DNA of 64,000 nucleotides from CAUZIZ01 sp965222655 (GTDB lineage: Bacteria; Acidobacteriota; UBA6911; RPQK01; JAJDTT01): the NCBI GenBank assembly GCA_965222655.1, contig CBDCUP010000020.1, positions 62,001 to 126,000 on the forward strand, given 5' to 3'. Below the pieces are notes generated by a model. The model was not told the DNA's origin and ran no database searches. It worked only from the letters and a program-made list of their open reading frames with translations. The position numbers and the translations under genes were made by a program. Of the stretch, positions 53,199 through 60,824 are shown piece by piece. Every line of letters begins with the position of its first letter. Within the stretch, counting starts at the first letter, position 1.

Positions 53199-54257
53199 AT
53201 GAGCGACACCGACCTGACGCAAGCACCCAGAGTACTGAACGTCGACTGCTACTTCACGCCCTTCGATGGCTACGCCTACGAAAAGGGCTGCTTTGAAACA
53301 CTGGGGATCGAACTGATCCTGCAGGAGGCCGAGACGGAGGATGAGATCATTCGAATAGCTCCCGGAGCCAGAGTGATCTTGACTGAAAAGCTCAATACCC
53401 CCATGTCGCGTCGCGTCATCGAGACGTTGCACGATTGTTGGGCGATCGGTCGCTATGGAATCGGCGTGGACAGCATCGATCTCGAAGCTGCCACCGATCA
53501 CGGCATCATCGTTTTCAACACGGCCGACTATTGCGTGGAAGAAGTCTCAGACCACGCCGCGGCGCTTCTATTGGCATCTGCCCGACGGATCGTCAGGCTG
53601 GATCGGCATGTCCAGGGCGGGGGCTGGAGCGTTCCCGACTCGAAGGACTGGGGGTTGCGTCGGCTCAGCCAATTGACCTTGGGTCTGCTTGCCTTCGGAA
53701 ACATCGCACGTTGTCTGGCACGGAAGATGAGCGGGTTTGGAATGACGATCCTTGCGTCCGACCCCTATGTCTCACCTGAAGTGGCAGCCGAATATGGCGT
53801 CGAACTGGTATCCTTCGAACATCTGTTGAAAGAATCAGATCTGATATCGGTCCACACTCCACTCAACGCCGAGACTCGTCACTTGATCGGAGAAGCCGAG
53901 CTGCGCCAGATGAAGCCAACGGCACTGCTCGTCAATACCAGCCGAGGTGGCGTCATCGACCCTGATGCGCTGATACGGGCTCTCAAAGAAGGATGGATTG
54001 CGGGCGCCGCTCTGGATGTGACCGAGCCAGAGCCGCCGCCTGAGGACAGTCCCCTTCGGGGCATAGAGAACCTGATCCTCACCCCTCATCAGGCAGCCTC
54101 TTCGGCAGAATCCTGGACCGACGTGCGTCGGAGTGTGGTAGACGCTGTCTCCTCGGTAGTCGAGGGGCACTGGCCTGCCTTCCCGGTGAACCCCAAGGTT
54201 GAGCCCAAGGTGAGCCTGAAGCCCTACCAGCAACAATCGAAACCCTCTCACAGCTGA
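53199..54257 (+). CDS. D-isomer-specific 2-hydroxyacid dehydrogenase
   Basis: A 352-residue NAD-dependent dehydrogenase from the ATG at 53199, with GAGGG upstream. The Rossmann loop reads LGLLAFGNIARCLARKM near residue 160, a variant of GxGxxG. Catalytic residues: Arg in LLVNTSRGGVID, Glu in ALDVTEPEPPP, His in ILTPHQAASSAES. The family interconverts 2-keto acids and D-2-hydroxy acids, for example glyoxylate/hydroxypyruvate or phosphoglycerate. It is followed 13 bp later by the MOSC gene and is probably co-transcribed with it. The specific substrate is not evident. Confidence 0.93.
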   Translation: MSDTDLTQAPRVLNVDCYFTPFDGYAYEKGCFETLGIELILQEAETEDEIIRIAPGARVILTEKLNTPMSRRVIETLHDCWAIGRYGIGVDSIDLEAATDHGIIVFNTADYCVEEVSDHAAALLLASARRIVRLDRHVQGGGWSVPDSKDWGLRRLSQLTLGLLAFGNIARCLARKMSGFGMTILASDPYVSPEVAAEYGVELVSFEHLLKESDLISVHTPLNAETRHLIGEAELRQMKPTALLVNTSRGGVIDPDALIRALKEGWIAGAALDVTEPEPPPEDSPLRGIENLILTPHQAASSAESWTDVRRSVVDAVSSVVEGHWPAFPVNPKVEPKVSLKPYQQQSKPSHS

Positions 54258-54270
54258 AGGAGCCTGAGCC

Positions 54271-54831
54271 ATGGTGGAGTCCATCGAACATGCAACTGTA
54301 GATGAGCTGAGTGACAGGATGGATTGGTTGCTGGAGTCTCCGAAGGACGGCGGAGCGATCCGCAGCATCGTCGTCCGACCAGCAACCGACGAGCGCCAGG
54401 AACTGGAGCGCGTCAGACTCAGTCCCGAAGGGGGCGTAGAGGGAGACAGGTGGGCCTCAACGGCTCAACGAAAACTTGAGGATGGGCGTCTCAATCCGGA
54501 TGTCCAGGTGACCCTGACGAACGCCCGCCTCATCGAGATCGTGGCCAAGGACAGGTCGCGCTGGAGTTTGTCCGGGGACCAGCTCTACGTCGATATGGAC
54601 CTCAGCGTGGAGAACCTCCCACCGGGTCAGCGACTGGCGATCGGGAGCGCGGTGCTGGAGATCTCCGAGGTTCCTCACCGAGGTTGCAGCAAGTACAAGA
54701 GCCGGTTCGGAAAAGCGGCCTTCGAGCTGGTGGACTCCGCCCGGGGCAGAGAGCTCCGCTTCCGCGGCGTCTACGCCCAGATCGTCAAGGAGGGGACGCT
54801 TGCCGTGGGGGACCAGATCCATAAGGTTTGA
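54271..54831 (+). CDS. MOSC-domain protein
   Basis: A 186-residue beta-barrel MOSC protein. The core includes LSPEGGVEGDRWAST, NPDVQVTLTNARLIEIVA, GDQLYVDMDLSVENLPPGQR and the conserved Cys in VPHRGCSKYKSRFG, the position that binds sulfur or the molybdenum cofactor in MOSC sulfurtransferases. No N-terminal beta-barrel of the YcbX type is present. It may carry sulfur for a cofactor or detoxification step; there is no molybdoenzyme in the window to pair it with. Confidence 0.87.
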   Translation: MVESIEHATVDELSDRMDWLLESPKDGGAIRSIVVRPATDERQELERVRLSPEGGVEGDRWASTAQRKLEDGRLNPDVQVTLTNARLIEIVAKDRSRWSLSGDQLYVDMDLSVENLPPGQRLAIGSAVLEISEVPHRGCSKYKSRFGKAAFELVDSARGRELRFRGVYAQIVKEGTLAVGDQIHKV

Positions 54832-54899
54832 GAGACATCCTCCGCGCGCATAGACCTCCCGACGCTGCTGGCCCCATTCAGGAAAAGACTTTGGTTTTC

Positions 54900-55020
54900 T
54901 CGAACCGCGAACCTTGATAACACCGTGTCCGTTATAGGACGGGCACTCCTGCCCGTCGATCACAGCGACGGGCAAGAGTGCCCATCCTACGAAGACACGG
55001 CCCTGTCAAATGGCGGCTCA
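54900..55020 (-). repeat. Hairpin repeat element, truncated copy at a gene end
   Basis: The hairpin arms are 54934-54957 and 54967-54990 with loop GATCACAGC. The shared right flank (GTCAAATGGCGGCTCA) ends exactly at the TGA stop of the convergent symporter gene, so the rest of the element is missing and the element supplies the stop. Located between convergent genes. Confidence 0.9.
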
Positions 55021-56538
55021 AGGACCTACTTCGCGTTTCACTTCGGATGAGCTGTCCGGATCGCCGGGACTCCAGACGACCAACCCTTTCAAGCGGTCTA
55101 AGCTTTCTGGAGTAGAAAAGCAGCTCAATCCGTAGCCCACTAGGAGGGTAACGACACATCCGATTGGGGCATACCAAAGGAAGCTCACCGACGTCCAGGT
55201 CACTATCGATGCAACAACGGCGAAGCCTACCAGAGCACCTGTCAACGCTCCCATTGCGGTAGCTCTTACGGTTAGCAGTCCCAGCAGGAAGACTCCCAGG
55301 AGGCTTCCACTGAAGAGCCCTGCCAAGGTCTTGGAAGCGGACAAGATGTTCTGGAAATATTGGATGTAGAGGGCGAGCATGGTGGCACAACCACCCCAGA
55401 GAAGGGTGAAGAAGCGAGAGACGTTGAGCAGGCTTTTCTCACTCTTGTTCCGGCCAAAACGGCGCTCGTAGAAGTCCTTCATGCTGGAAGTCGAGAGTGA
55501 ATTGATGACCGAGTCGATCGTAGACATCGCCGCAGCGAACATGGCCGCGATGAAGACTCCCGAGACGCCGGCTGGAAGCTCGTGGATGACGAAGTGCGGA
55601 AGCACGGCATCGCCGCTGCTGACGCCTCCTAGCCGGGCCGGGTTCTTCAGATAAAAAACGTAAAGAGCACCTCCTATGAAGAGCAGTATCAATCCGACGG
55701 GAATGGTCAAGAGGACGTTTAGCAACATTGCATTCCGACCCGAGCGAACATCCGGAGTCGTCAGGTAACGCTGAAGGGTGATCTGATCCGGACCGTACTG
55801 CGACAGATTCGCGAAGATCCCATTTATCAGCACCGCGCCCAGAGATACGGTGGCCCAATCCCCCCAGGAAAGTTGGACCCGGAAGGGGCCCTCCTGAGTT
55901 CCCACAGCAATGATTTCGGCGACCCCTCCCTCGATCCGGAAAACCAGGACCCCGACGACCAGGATCAAGCCTCCGAAAAGCACACAGGCCTGGACAACAT
56001 CGGTCCAGATGACGGCCTTCATTCCTCCCAGGAGCGTATAGAACGTCGCGAGTCCTCCGATCATGAGGATGGTCCACTTGAGCTCGATTCCAGTTGCCGT
56101 CGAGAGCACCAGCGACGGAGCATAGATGACCACGGCCAGGTAGCTTCCGCGCTGGAATAGAAAAAGGACACCTGATGCAAGACGTACCGGAGGACTGAAG
56201 CGGCGCTCCAGGTACTCGTAGGCGGTGAAGACCTTCAGGCGATGAAAAAAGGGCAGAATCATCCAGACCACAATCGGCGTGACCATCGGTATCGTAACCA
56301 GGCTCAGGCCCATCGTCACATCGTTATCATAGACCCAGCCCGGACTACCCAAGAGGCTGATCGCACTGAAAAGAGAGGCAAAAATCGAGATTCCAACGGG
56401 CAGCCACGGCATCGAACGGCCCGCCAGGAAGTAGTCCTCGGTGCTCCGCTGTCCCCTGACGAAGGCCGCACCCATCGCGACTACGAGAATCAAATAGATG
56501 GCGACCACCGCGTGATCCAGCGGGGTTAAACCCTGCAC
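55018..56538 (-). CDS. Sodium:solute symporter (SSS family)
   Basis: A 506-residue inner-membrane symporter with about 13 helices. SSS features: STEDYFLAGRSMPWLPVGIS near residue 35, SLFSAISLLGSPGWVYDN, YEYLERRF, LLGGMKAVIWTDVVQACVLF and the sodium-site helix FAAAMSTIDSVINSLSTSSM near residue 330. It resembles the SGLT/proline-symporter branch. It is one gene from a Gfo/Idh oxidoreductase on the same strand, suggesting transport of a sugar or cyclitol. Its last codon is inside a truncated repeat, so the native C-terminus may have been altered. Confidence 0.92.
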   Translation of the reverse strand: MQGLTPLDHAVVAIYLILVVAMGAAFVRGQRSTEDYFLAGRSMPWLPVGISIFASLFSAISLLGSPGWVYDNDVTMGLSLVTIPMVTPIVVWMILPFFHRLKVFTAYEYLERRFSPPVRLASGVLFLFQRGSYLAVVIYAPSLVLSTATGIELKWTILMIGGLATFYTLLGGMKAVIWTDVVQACVLFGGLILVVGVLVFRIEGGVAEIIAVGTQEGPFRVQLSWGDWATVSLGAVLINGIFANLSQYGPDQITLQRYLTTPDVRSGRNAMLLNVLLTIPVGLILLFIGGALYVFYLKNPARLGGVSSGDAVLPHFVIHELPAGVSGVFIAAMFAAAMSTIDSVINSLSTSSMKDFYERRFGRNKSEKSLLNVSRFFTLLWGGCATMLALYIQYFQNILSASKTLAGLFSGSLLGVFLLGLLTVRATAMGALTGALVGFAVVASIVTWTSVSFLWYAPIGCVVTLLVGYGLSCFSTPESLDRLKGLVVWSPGDPDSSSEVKREVGP

Positions 56539-56610
56539 TAATCTATCCTCGCCCTCGCTCGTGCCAAGTTTGCAAAGTTGGAAGTCTGGATCAGGTGGCC
56601 GTCTAGATCG

Positions 56611-57915
56611 CTACGAAACGGCAGGCGGAATCGCCCAGTGCTTTTCTCGGTAGCGACGCCCCAGGAGCCGATTGGCTTCGTTGTCCCCGATGATCTGCTC
56701 TGTCTCCGGATCGAATCGGATCGAGCGGCCGGTTCGAGCCACGATGTTGCCCAGATGGGGAAGGGCGGACGAAAGGTGTCCAATCTCGATATCGGCGTTG
56801 GGCCGGCGTCCAGCCGATCGGATGGCGTCCAGAAAATCTCTCAGGTGGTCTTCATTCGTTGCGCCGTACTCCTCCCGGCGGATCGGTTCGTTGTCCTTTC
56901 CATAGATCCGGATACCGCGACTCCCCATGGTCATCATTCCCTCGGTTCCGTAGAAGAAAAGGCTATTCTTATCTGCATCCTGTCGATAGGGTGACCAATC
57001 ACGCTGCTCATAGATGAGAACCCGCTTGCTGCCGACCTGGTTGTCTCCAGGGTACTCGTAGGTGATGCTATAGGTGTCCGGAAACTCCTGGTCGTCATCG
57101 AAGAACATCTTGGAGCCATAGCCAGAAACGAAGCTGGGATGGGTCTCCACACCAAGCCCCCAACGGGCGAGGTCTATTCCATGGACACCGTCATTCCCAA
57201 TATCTCCGGTGCCGAACTTGTGGAACCAGTGCCAATGGTAGTGGACAAAGTTGGACTGATAACCGGCCCATTCGGCCGGACCCACCCAGAGATCGTAATC
57301 TAGATGAGAAGGCGGCTTCGAGGGCTGCTGACTGCCGATGTTGACACGCCTCTGACTATTGACGCTCTTGGCGATGAGGACCTTCCCGATCAGGCCCTCC
57401 TGCAGCATCTGTATCCCCTTCTTGATCTTCGCACTGGAGCGGCTTTGGGTGCCGTGCTGCATGACCCGCCGATGCCGCCGAGCGGCCTCGACCAGCAGGC
57501 GACCCTCGCGTAGATTATGTCCGCAAGGCTTCTCGACGTAGACATGCTTACCCGCCTCACACGCCAGAATCGCGGCTGGCGCATGCCAGTGATCACAGGC
57601 GGTAATCACGATAGCGTCCACGGACTCATCCTCCAGAATCCGACGCAGGTCCCTCACACCGTGGTCTGCTCCCGTGACCTTCAGCGCCTGATCAACGCGC
57701 TCCTGATCCGGGTCGCAGACATGGGACACTCGCGCATCGCTAAAGGAGTTCAGTTCCTCCCCAAGACGACGCCCGCGACCTCCGCATCCGATGATTCCCA
57801 GGACCACACGATCGTTGGCGCCGAGAACGCCGCGACCACTGCCCAGACTGGCAGCCGCAGCCAATCCCAATCCACCTTTTCGCAAAAAATTTCGACGACT
57901 CTCAGCACACATCAC
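56611..57915 (-). CDS. Gfo/Idh/MocA-family oxidoreductase, Tat-exported
   Basis: A 434-residue NAD(P)-dependent oxidoreductase with a twin-arginine signal (ESRRNFLRKGGLGLAAAASL). The Rossmann motif is VLGIIGCGGRGRRLG near residue 40, then ITACDHWHAPAAILACEAGK and the EKPCGHNLREGR motif (Lys of the family EKP). The C-terminal beta-sheet domain contains WHWFHKFGTGDIGNDGVHGI. Periplasmic members act on sugars or glycosides, some through transient C3 oxidation. It lies upstream of and co-directional with the symporter. Confidence 0.92.
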   Translation of the reverse strand: MMCAESRRNFLRKGGLGLAAAASLGSGRGVLGANDRVVLGIIGCGGRGRRLGEELNSFSDARVSHVCDPDQERVDQALKVTGADHGVRDLRRILEDESVDAIVITACDHWHAPAAILACEAGKHVYVEKPCGHNLREGRLLVEAARRHRRVMQHGTQSRSSAKIKKGIQMLQEGLIGKVLIAKSVNSQRRVNIGSQQPSKPPSHLDYDLWVGPAEWAGYQSNFVHYHWHWFHKFGTGDIGNDGVHGIDLARWGLGVETHPSFVSGYGSKMFFDDDQEFPDTYSITYEYPGDNQVGSKRVLIYEQRDWSPYRQDADKNSLFFYGTEGMMTMGSRGIRIYGKDNEPIRREEYGATNEDHLRDFLDAIRSAGRRPNADIEIGHLSSALPHLGNIVARTGRSIRFDPETEQIIGDNEANRLLGRRYREKHWAIPPAVS

Positions 57916-58007
57916 ACACCTCCAAATTGTTGAGGATCCGGTACCTATAGTAGCGCCCCAGCCCAGTCGTCACAAGTGCAGCAAGCAGAACCCCGGGGTG
58001 AAGGGCT

Positions 58008-58075
58008 TCAACCTGCAACCTGCAACCTGTAACCTGTAACCCTCAACTTGCAACCGACAACCCGCAACCGAGGAG
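58008..58075. repeat. Short-period CAACCTG repeat upstream of enolase-superfamily gene
   Basis: Repeated CAACCTGCAACCTGTAACC-type units of 7-9 bp fill most of the spacer and end 8 bp before the ATG at 58083. The rest of 57916-58007 shows no gene or clear promoter. Confidence 0.88.
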
Positions 58076-58082
58076 TTCCTCC

Positions 58083-59345
58083 ATGAACCTGACCGTAAAG
58101 AGCATCAAACGGACCTGGTTGGATGTCCCGTTTCGAGAAGTGCCCCAAAGGAACATGATTCGCGAGCTGCCTCACTGGACCATCTTCGAACTGTGCCAAG
58201 TGGAACTCGAGTGTGGAGTCCAGGGCCTGGGTGAAACGATGTGCTTTTACACCTGGGGAGCGGTAACTGACGAATCCGTGAGCCGGGCTATCGGAGGAAC
58301 TGCCACCGAGCTCATGTGGGACGACTCCCTCGGGGCGGGTCTCCAGATGGCTCTTTTCGATGCCGTCGCCAAGGTCCTGGAGAGTCCCATCCATGAACTC
58401 CTCGGCAACCGGGTCAGAGATGAGGCACACATCTCCTGGTGGTCGCTTGAGATACCCCTGGAGGATTGGCTGTCGGAATGCAGGGAGGCCATTGCCGGAG
58501 GCTACACCAGCTACAAGATCAAAGCCCGGCCCTGGTGTGACCTTAGAGAGCAGCTGCGCATCGTCACCTCCGAGGTGCCCGACCACTTCGAGATCGATCT
58601 GGACTTCAACACCATGTGCAACGATTCGGCTCACGCGGTGCGATTGCTGTGCGAGCTGGAGCGGCACCCTCACGTCAAGATCTTCGAATCTCCGATCCCC
58701 CAGGGCGACGTCAGCGGTAACAAGTATCTGCGCGGCCAGACCTCAGTCCCCTTGGCGATGCACGTCGGGAATCCACCCTTGATAACAGCGCTGCAGGAGG
58801 ATGTCTGTGACGGATTCGTGGTGCATGGCGGTGCCAGCCAGATCCTGCATGAAGCCCACATCATCGCCGAGGCCAACAAGGTCTTCTGGCTCCAGTTAGT
58901 GGGCACCGGCATAACGGCGAGCTGGGCCCTTCACTTCGCGGCCGTGTGCAGTCACGCGCGCTGGCCTGCCGTCAACTGCCACAACCTCTACCAGAACGCC
59001 CTCCTCCAACAACCCATACGCGTCGAGGGAAGCCTCGCTCCCATCCCGCAGGATCCAGGACTCGGAATCGAGGTTGACTGGGATGCCGTGGAGCGATTCC
59101 GGATAGACCCGATCACCAAGCCCTATCCTTATCCCAACCTGCTGATCCGGGTCTCCTGGGCTGCCGGAGAAGCAACCTACTACGCCCACGGCCTGCAGTA
59201 TTGGGAGGATTTCATAAAGGGCCGCCGACCCGTTTTCGCTCCCGGGGTCAGAATGGAAGTCGTCCCCGATAATGGTTCCGATGAGTGGAAACAGCTCTAC
59301 GCCGAAGCTCTGAGAAAGCCCAGTTGGGTACAAAGGCCGAACTAG
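58083..59345 (+). CDS. Enolase-superfamily (mandelate racemase/MLE-like) enzyme
   Basis: A 420-residue enzyme with the capping domain (residues 1-130) and barrel. Barrel motifs: TSYKIKARPW (catalytic Lys-x-Lys type), EIDLDFNTMCND (first metal ligand Asp), KIFESPIPQGD (second ligand Glu) and LAMHVGNPP at the third ligand position, where an acidic residue is usual. The C-terminal part carries HNLYQNALLQQPI. A proton-abstracting dehydratase or racemase on a sugar acid is likely, but the unusual third site leaves the reaction open. Stands alone on the plus strand. Confidence 0.83.
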   Translation: MNLTVKSIKRTWLDVPFREVPQRNMIRELPHWTIFELCQVELECGVQGLGETMCFYTWGAVTDESVSRAIGGTATELMWDDSLGAGLQMALFDAVAKVLESPIHELLGNRVRDEAHISWWSLEIPLEDWLSECREAIAGGYTSYKIKARPWCDLREQLRIVTSEVPDHFEIDLDFNTMCNDSAHAVRLLCELERHPHVKIFESPIPQGDVSGNKYLRGQTSVPLAMHVGNPPLITALQEDVCDGFVVHGGASQILHEAHIIAEANKVFWLQLVGTGITASWALHFAAVCSHARWPAVNCHNLYQNALLQQPIRVEGSLAPIPQDPGLGIEVDWDAVERFRIDPITKPYPYPNLLIRVSWAAGEATYYAHGLQYWEDFIKGRRPVFAPGVRMEVVPDNGSDEWKQLYAEALRKPSWVQRPN

Positions 59346-59362
59346 GGCATCTGAAGGGCGGA

Positions 59363-59482
59363 AGTCGCAGGTCACAGGTCGCAGGTCGCTGAGGAAAGCA
59401 TCTATTGATGTTGAAGCAAAACAGAGCCGAGGGCGAGGCTGCATGTCGGCAATGATGCGACGGGCAAGAGTGCCCATCCTAC
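59363..59482. repeat. Degenerate GTCGCAG repeat and half hairpin element
   Basis: 59363-59410 repeats the 27431-27470 sequence (GTCGCAGGTCGCTGAGGAAA, CATCTATTGATG). At 59459-59482 only the right arm of the GTAGGATGGGCACTC hairpin is present, followed by CGAAGATCC. It lies between convergent genes. Confidence 0.87.
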
Positions 59483-59548
59483 GAAGATCCAGTGAGGCTA
59501 GAACCGGGATTGACCTGGGGTTATCCGACGATCGGCTAAATCCCTGCC

Positions 59549-59995
59549 CTACCAGATGCCGTCAACCGAAACGGCTTCCTCGTCACCCGGCCAGGGTGGC
59601 ATCGTCAGGATGATGAAACGCAGAGGCTGGGTACCCGTGTTCCTGAACTGGAAGTGAGTTCCTAGCGGCAGGTCGAGCGCGGTTCCAGGCTGCACGGGGG
59701 TCACTTCGCCGGCCGGGGCTCCCGGAGCCCTACGCCAGACCTCTCCCTGCCCCTCGATGAAGTACCAGAGCTCCTCCACCGTCCGGTGTCTAACCGGCGC
59801 TGACGCTCGGCCCTCAGCAAGACTGCAGTGCACCAGGCTTCCGCCCTTGCGGGCCAACAGAAGGCGAATCTCGGAACCGTCAGGAGCCAGACAGTCATAG
59901 CCACAGCTGCCTGCGTCCTCTGCGGGCTCAGAAACAAGGTCTGCGGAGATCTGTTTCGTCTGGATATCGCCCCTCGAAAGCCTACCCATTCTCAC
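59549..59995 (-). CDS. Cupin-domain protein
   Basis: A 148-residue small beta-barrel protein. Cupin motif 1 is seen as ASAPVRHRTVEELWYFIEGQ with VWRRAPG, and motif 2 as PLGTHFQFRNTGTQPLRFII; the His and Glu residues are the expected metal ligands. A C-terminal WPGDEEAV extends beyond the barrel. Many single-domain cupins bind sugars or act as isomerases; no assignment is possible. It starts 5 bp after the msrA stop codon and is co-transcribed with it. Confidence 0.87.
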   Translation of the reverse strand: MRMGRLSRGDIQTKQISADLVSEPAEDAGSCGYDCLAPDGSEIRLLLARKGGSLVHCSLAEGRASAPVRHRTVEELWYFIEGQGEVWRRAPGAPAGEVTPVQPGTALDLPLGTHFQFRNTGTQPLRFIILTMPPWPGDEEAVSVDGIW

Positions 59996-60000
59996 ATCGT

Positions 60001-60657
60001 TCAGCCGTCCTCAACCGCGCTCAATCCCACCGGACAGGTAACCCCCGTTCCGCCCATTCCACAGTATCCATAAGGGTTCTTGGCCAGGTACTGCTGATGA
60101 TAATCCTCAGCGTAGTAGAAGTCGGGTGCAGCCGCGATCTCGGTCGTGATGGCGGCATAGCCGGCCTGGTTCAGCATTTCCTGGTAGGCATTCCGGGAAG
60201 CCTCTGCCAGGCGCGTCTGTTCTGGCGAGAAAGTGTAGATTCCCGACCGGTACTGGGTCCCCGCGTCGTTGCCCTGTCTCATCCCCTGGGTGGGATCATG
60301 GTTTTCCCAGAAAAGCTTGAGCATCGCCTCGTAATTCGTTGAACCGGGGTCAAAGACGACGCGCACCACTTCGTTGTGTCCGGTTCTGCCACTGCAGACT
60401 TCCTGGTAGGTTGGATTCGGCGTGAGTCCAGCGGCATAACCGACGGCGGTAGAGAAGACATCTTCGGCCTCCCAGAACTTTCGCTCGGCGCCCCAGAAAC
60501 AGCCCATCCCGAAAAGAGCCAGCTCCATTCCCTCTGGAAAAGGGGAACTCAGGGGACTTCCCAGAACAAAGTGAGATTCGGCTACAGGCATCTCTTCCCG
60601 ACGCCCTGGAAGCGCCTCATCCGGCCTTGGCAAATGTAGTTTCGAGAGTGGGTTCAT
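60001..60657 (-). CDS. msrA: Peptide-methionine (S)-S-oxide reductase MsrA
   Basis: A 218-residue MsrA with the catalytic Cys in FGMGCFWGAERKFW, GYAAGLTPNPTYQEVCSGRT and the C-terminal resolving Cys region KNPYGYCGMGGTGVTCPVG. It reduces S-methionine sulfoxide in oxidised proteins using thioredoxin. The N-terminal extension of about 35 residues is unassigned; no signal peptide is seen. The ribosome site AAGGAG lies just inside the junction with the 111-bp element upstream, so that element replaces whatever lay before it, including the promoter region. Confidence 0.96.
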   Translation of the reverse strand: MNPLSKLHLPRPDEALPGRREEMPVAESHFVLGSPLSSPFPEGMELALFGMGCFWGAERKFWEAEDVFSTAVGYAAGLTPNPTYQEVCSGRTGHNEVVRVVFDPGSTNYEAMLKLFWENHDPTQGMRQGNDAGTQYRSGIYTFSPEQTRLAEASRNAYQEMLNQAGYAAITTEIAAAPDFYYAEDYHQQYLAKNPYGYCGMGGTGVTCPVGLSAVEDG

Positions 60658-60674
60658 GAGTCGTCTCCTTTAAG

Positions 60675-60785
60675 TAGGCACTTCGTGCCGACGGCCAAGG
60701 CCGTAAAAGGCTGTTTCGGGACACCCCGGCTGTGACGAAAGGGCGGTCTCAGAGAACAGCTCACTTGATTGAAATTCCGAGACTG
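60675..60785 (+). mobile_element. 111-bp TTAAG-flanked element, copy 2
   Basis: It is identical over 111 bases to 29438-29548 (in opposite window orientation) and flanked by TTAAG at 60670-60674 and 60786-60790. It starts TAGGCACTTCGTGCCGACGG and ends AAATTCCGAGACTG. It lies directly upstream of the msrA ribosome site. Confidence 0.93.
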
Positions 60786-60824
60786 TTAAGGGCTCGTGCA
60801 AGGATAACCCGGTCGAGCCGGGCT

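Noticed and set aside
54457..54975. Open frame beginning MPVAVIDGQECPSYN
   Set aside because: The string is a translation of the intergenic hairpin repeat and recurs wherever the repeat occurs.
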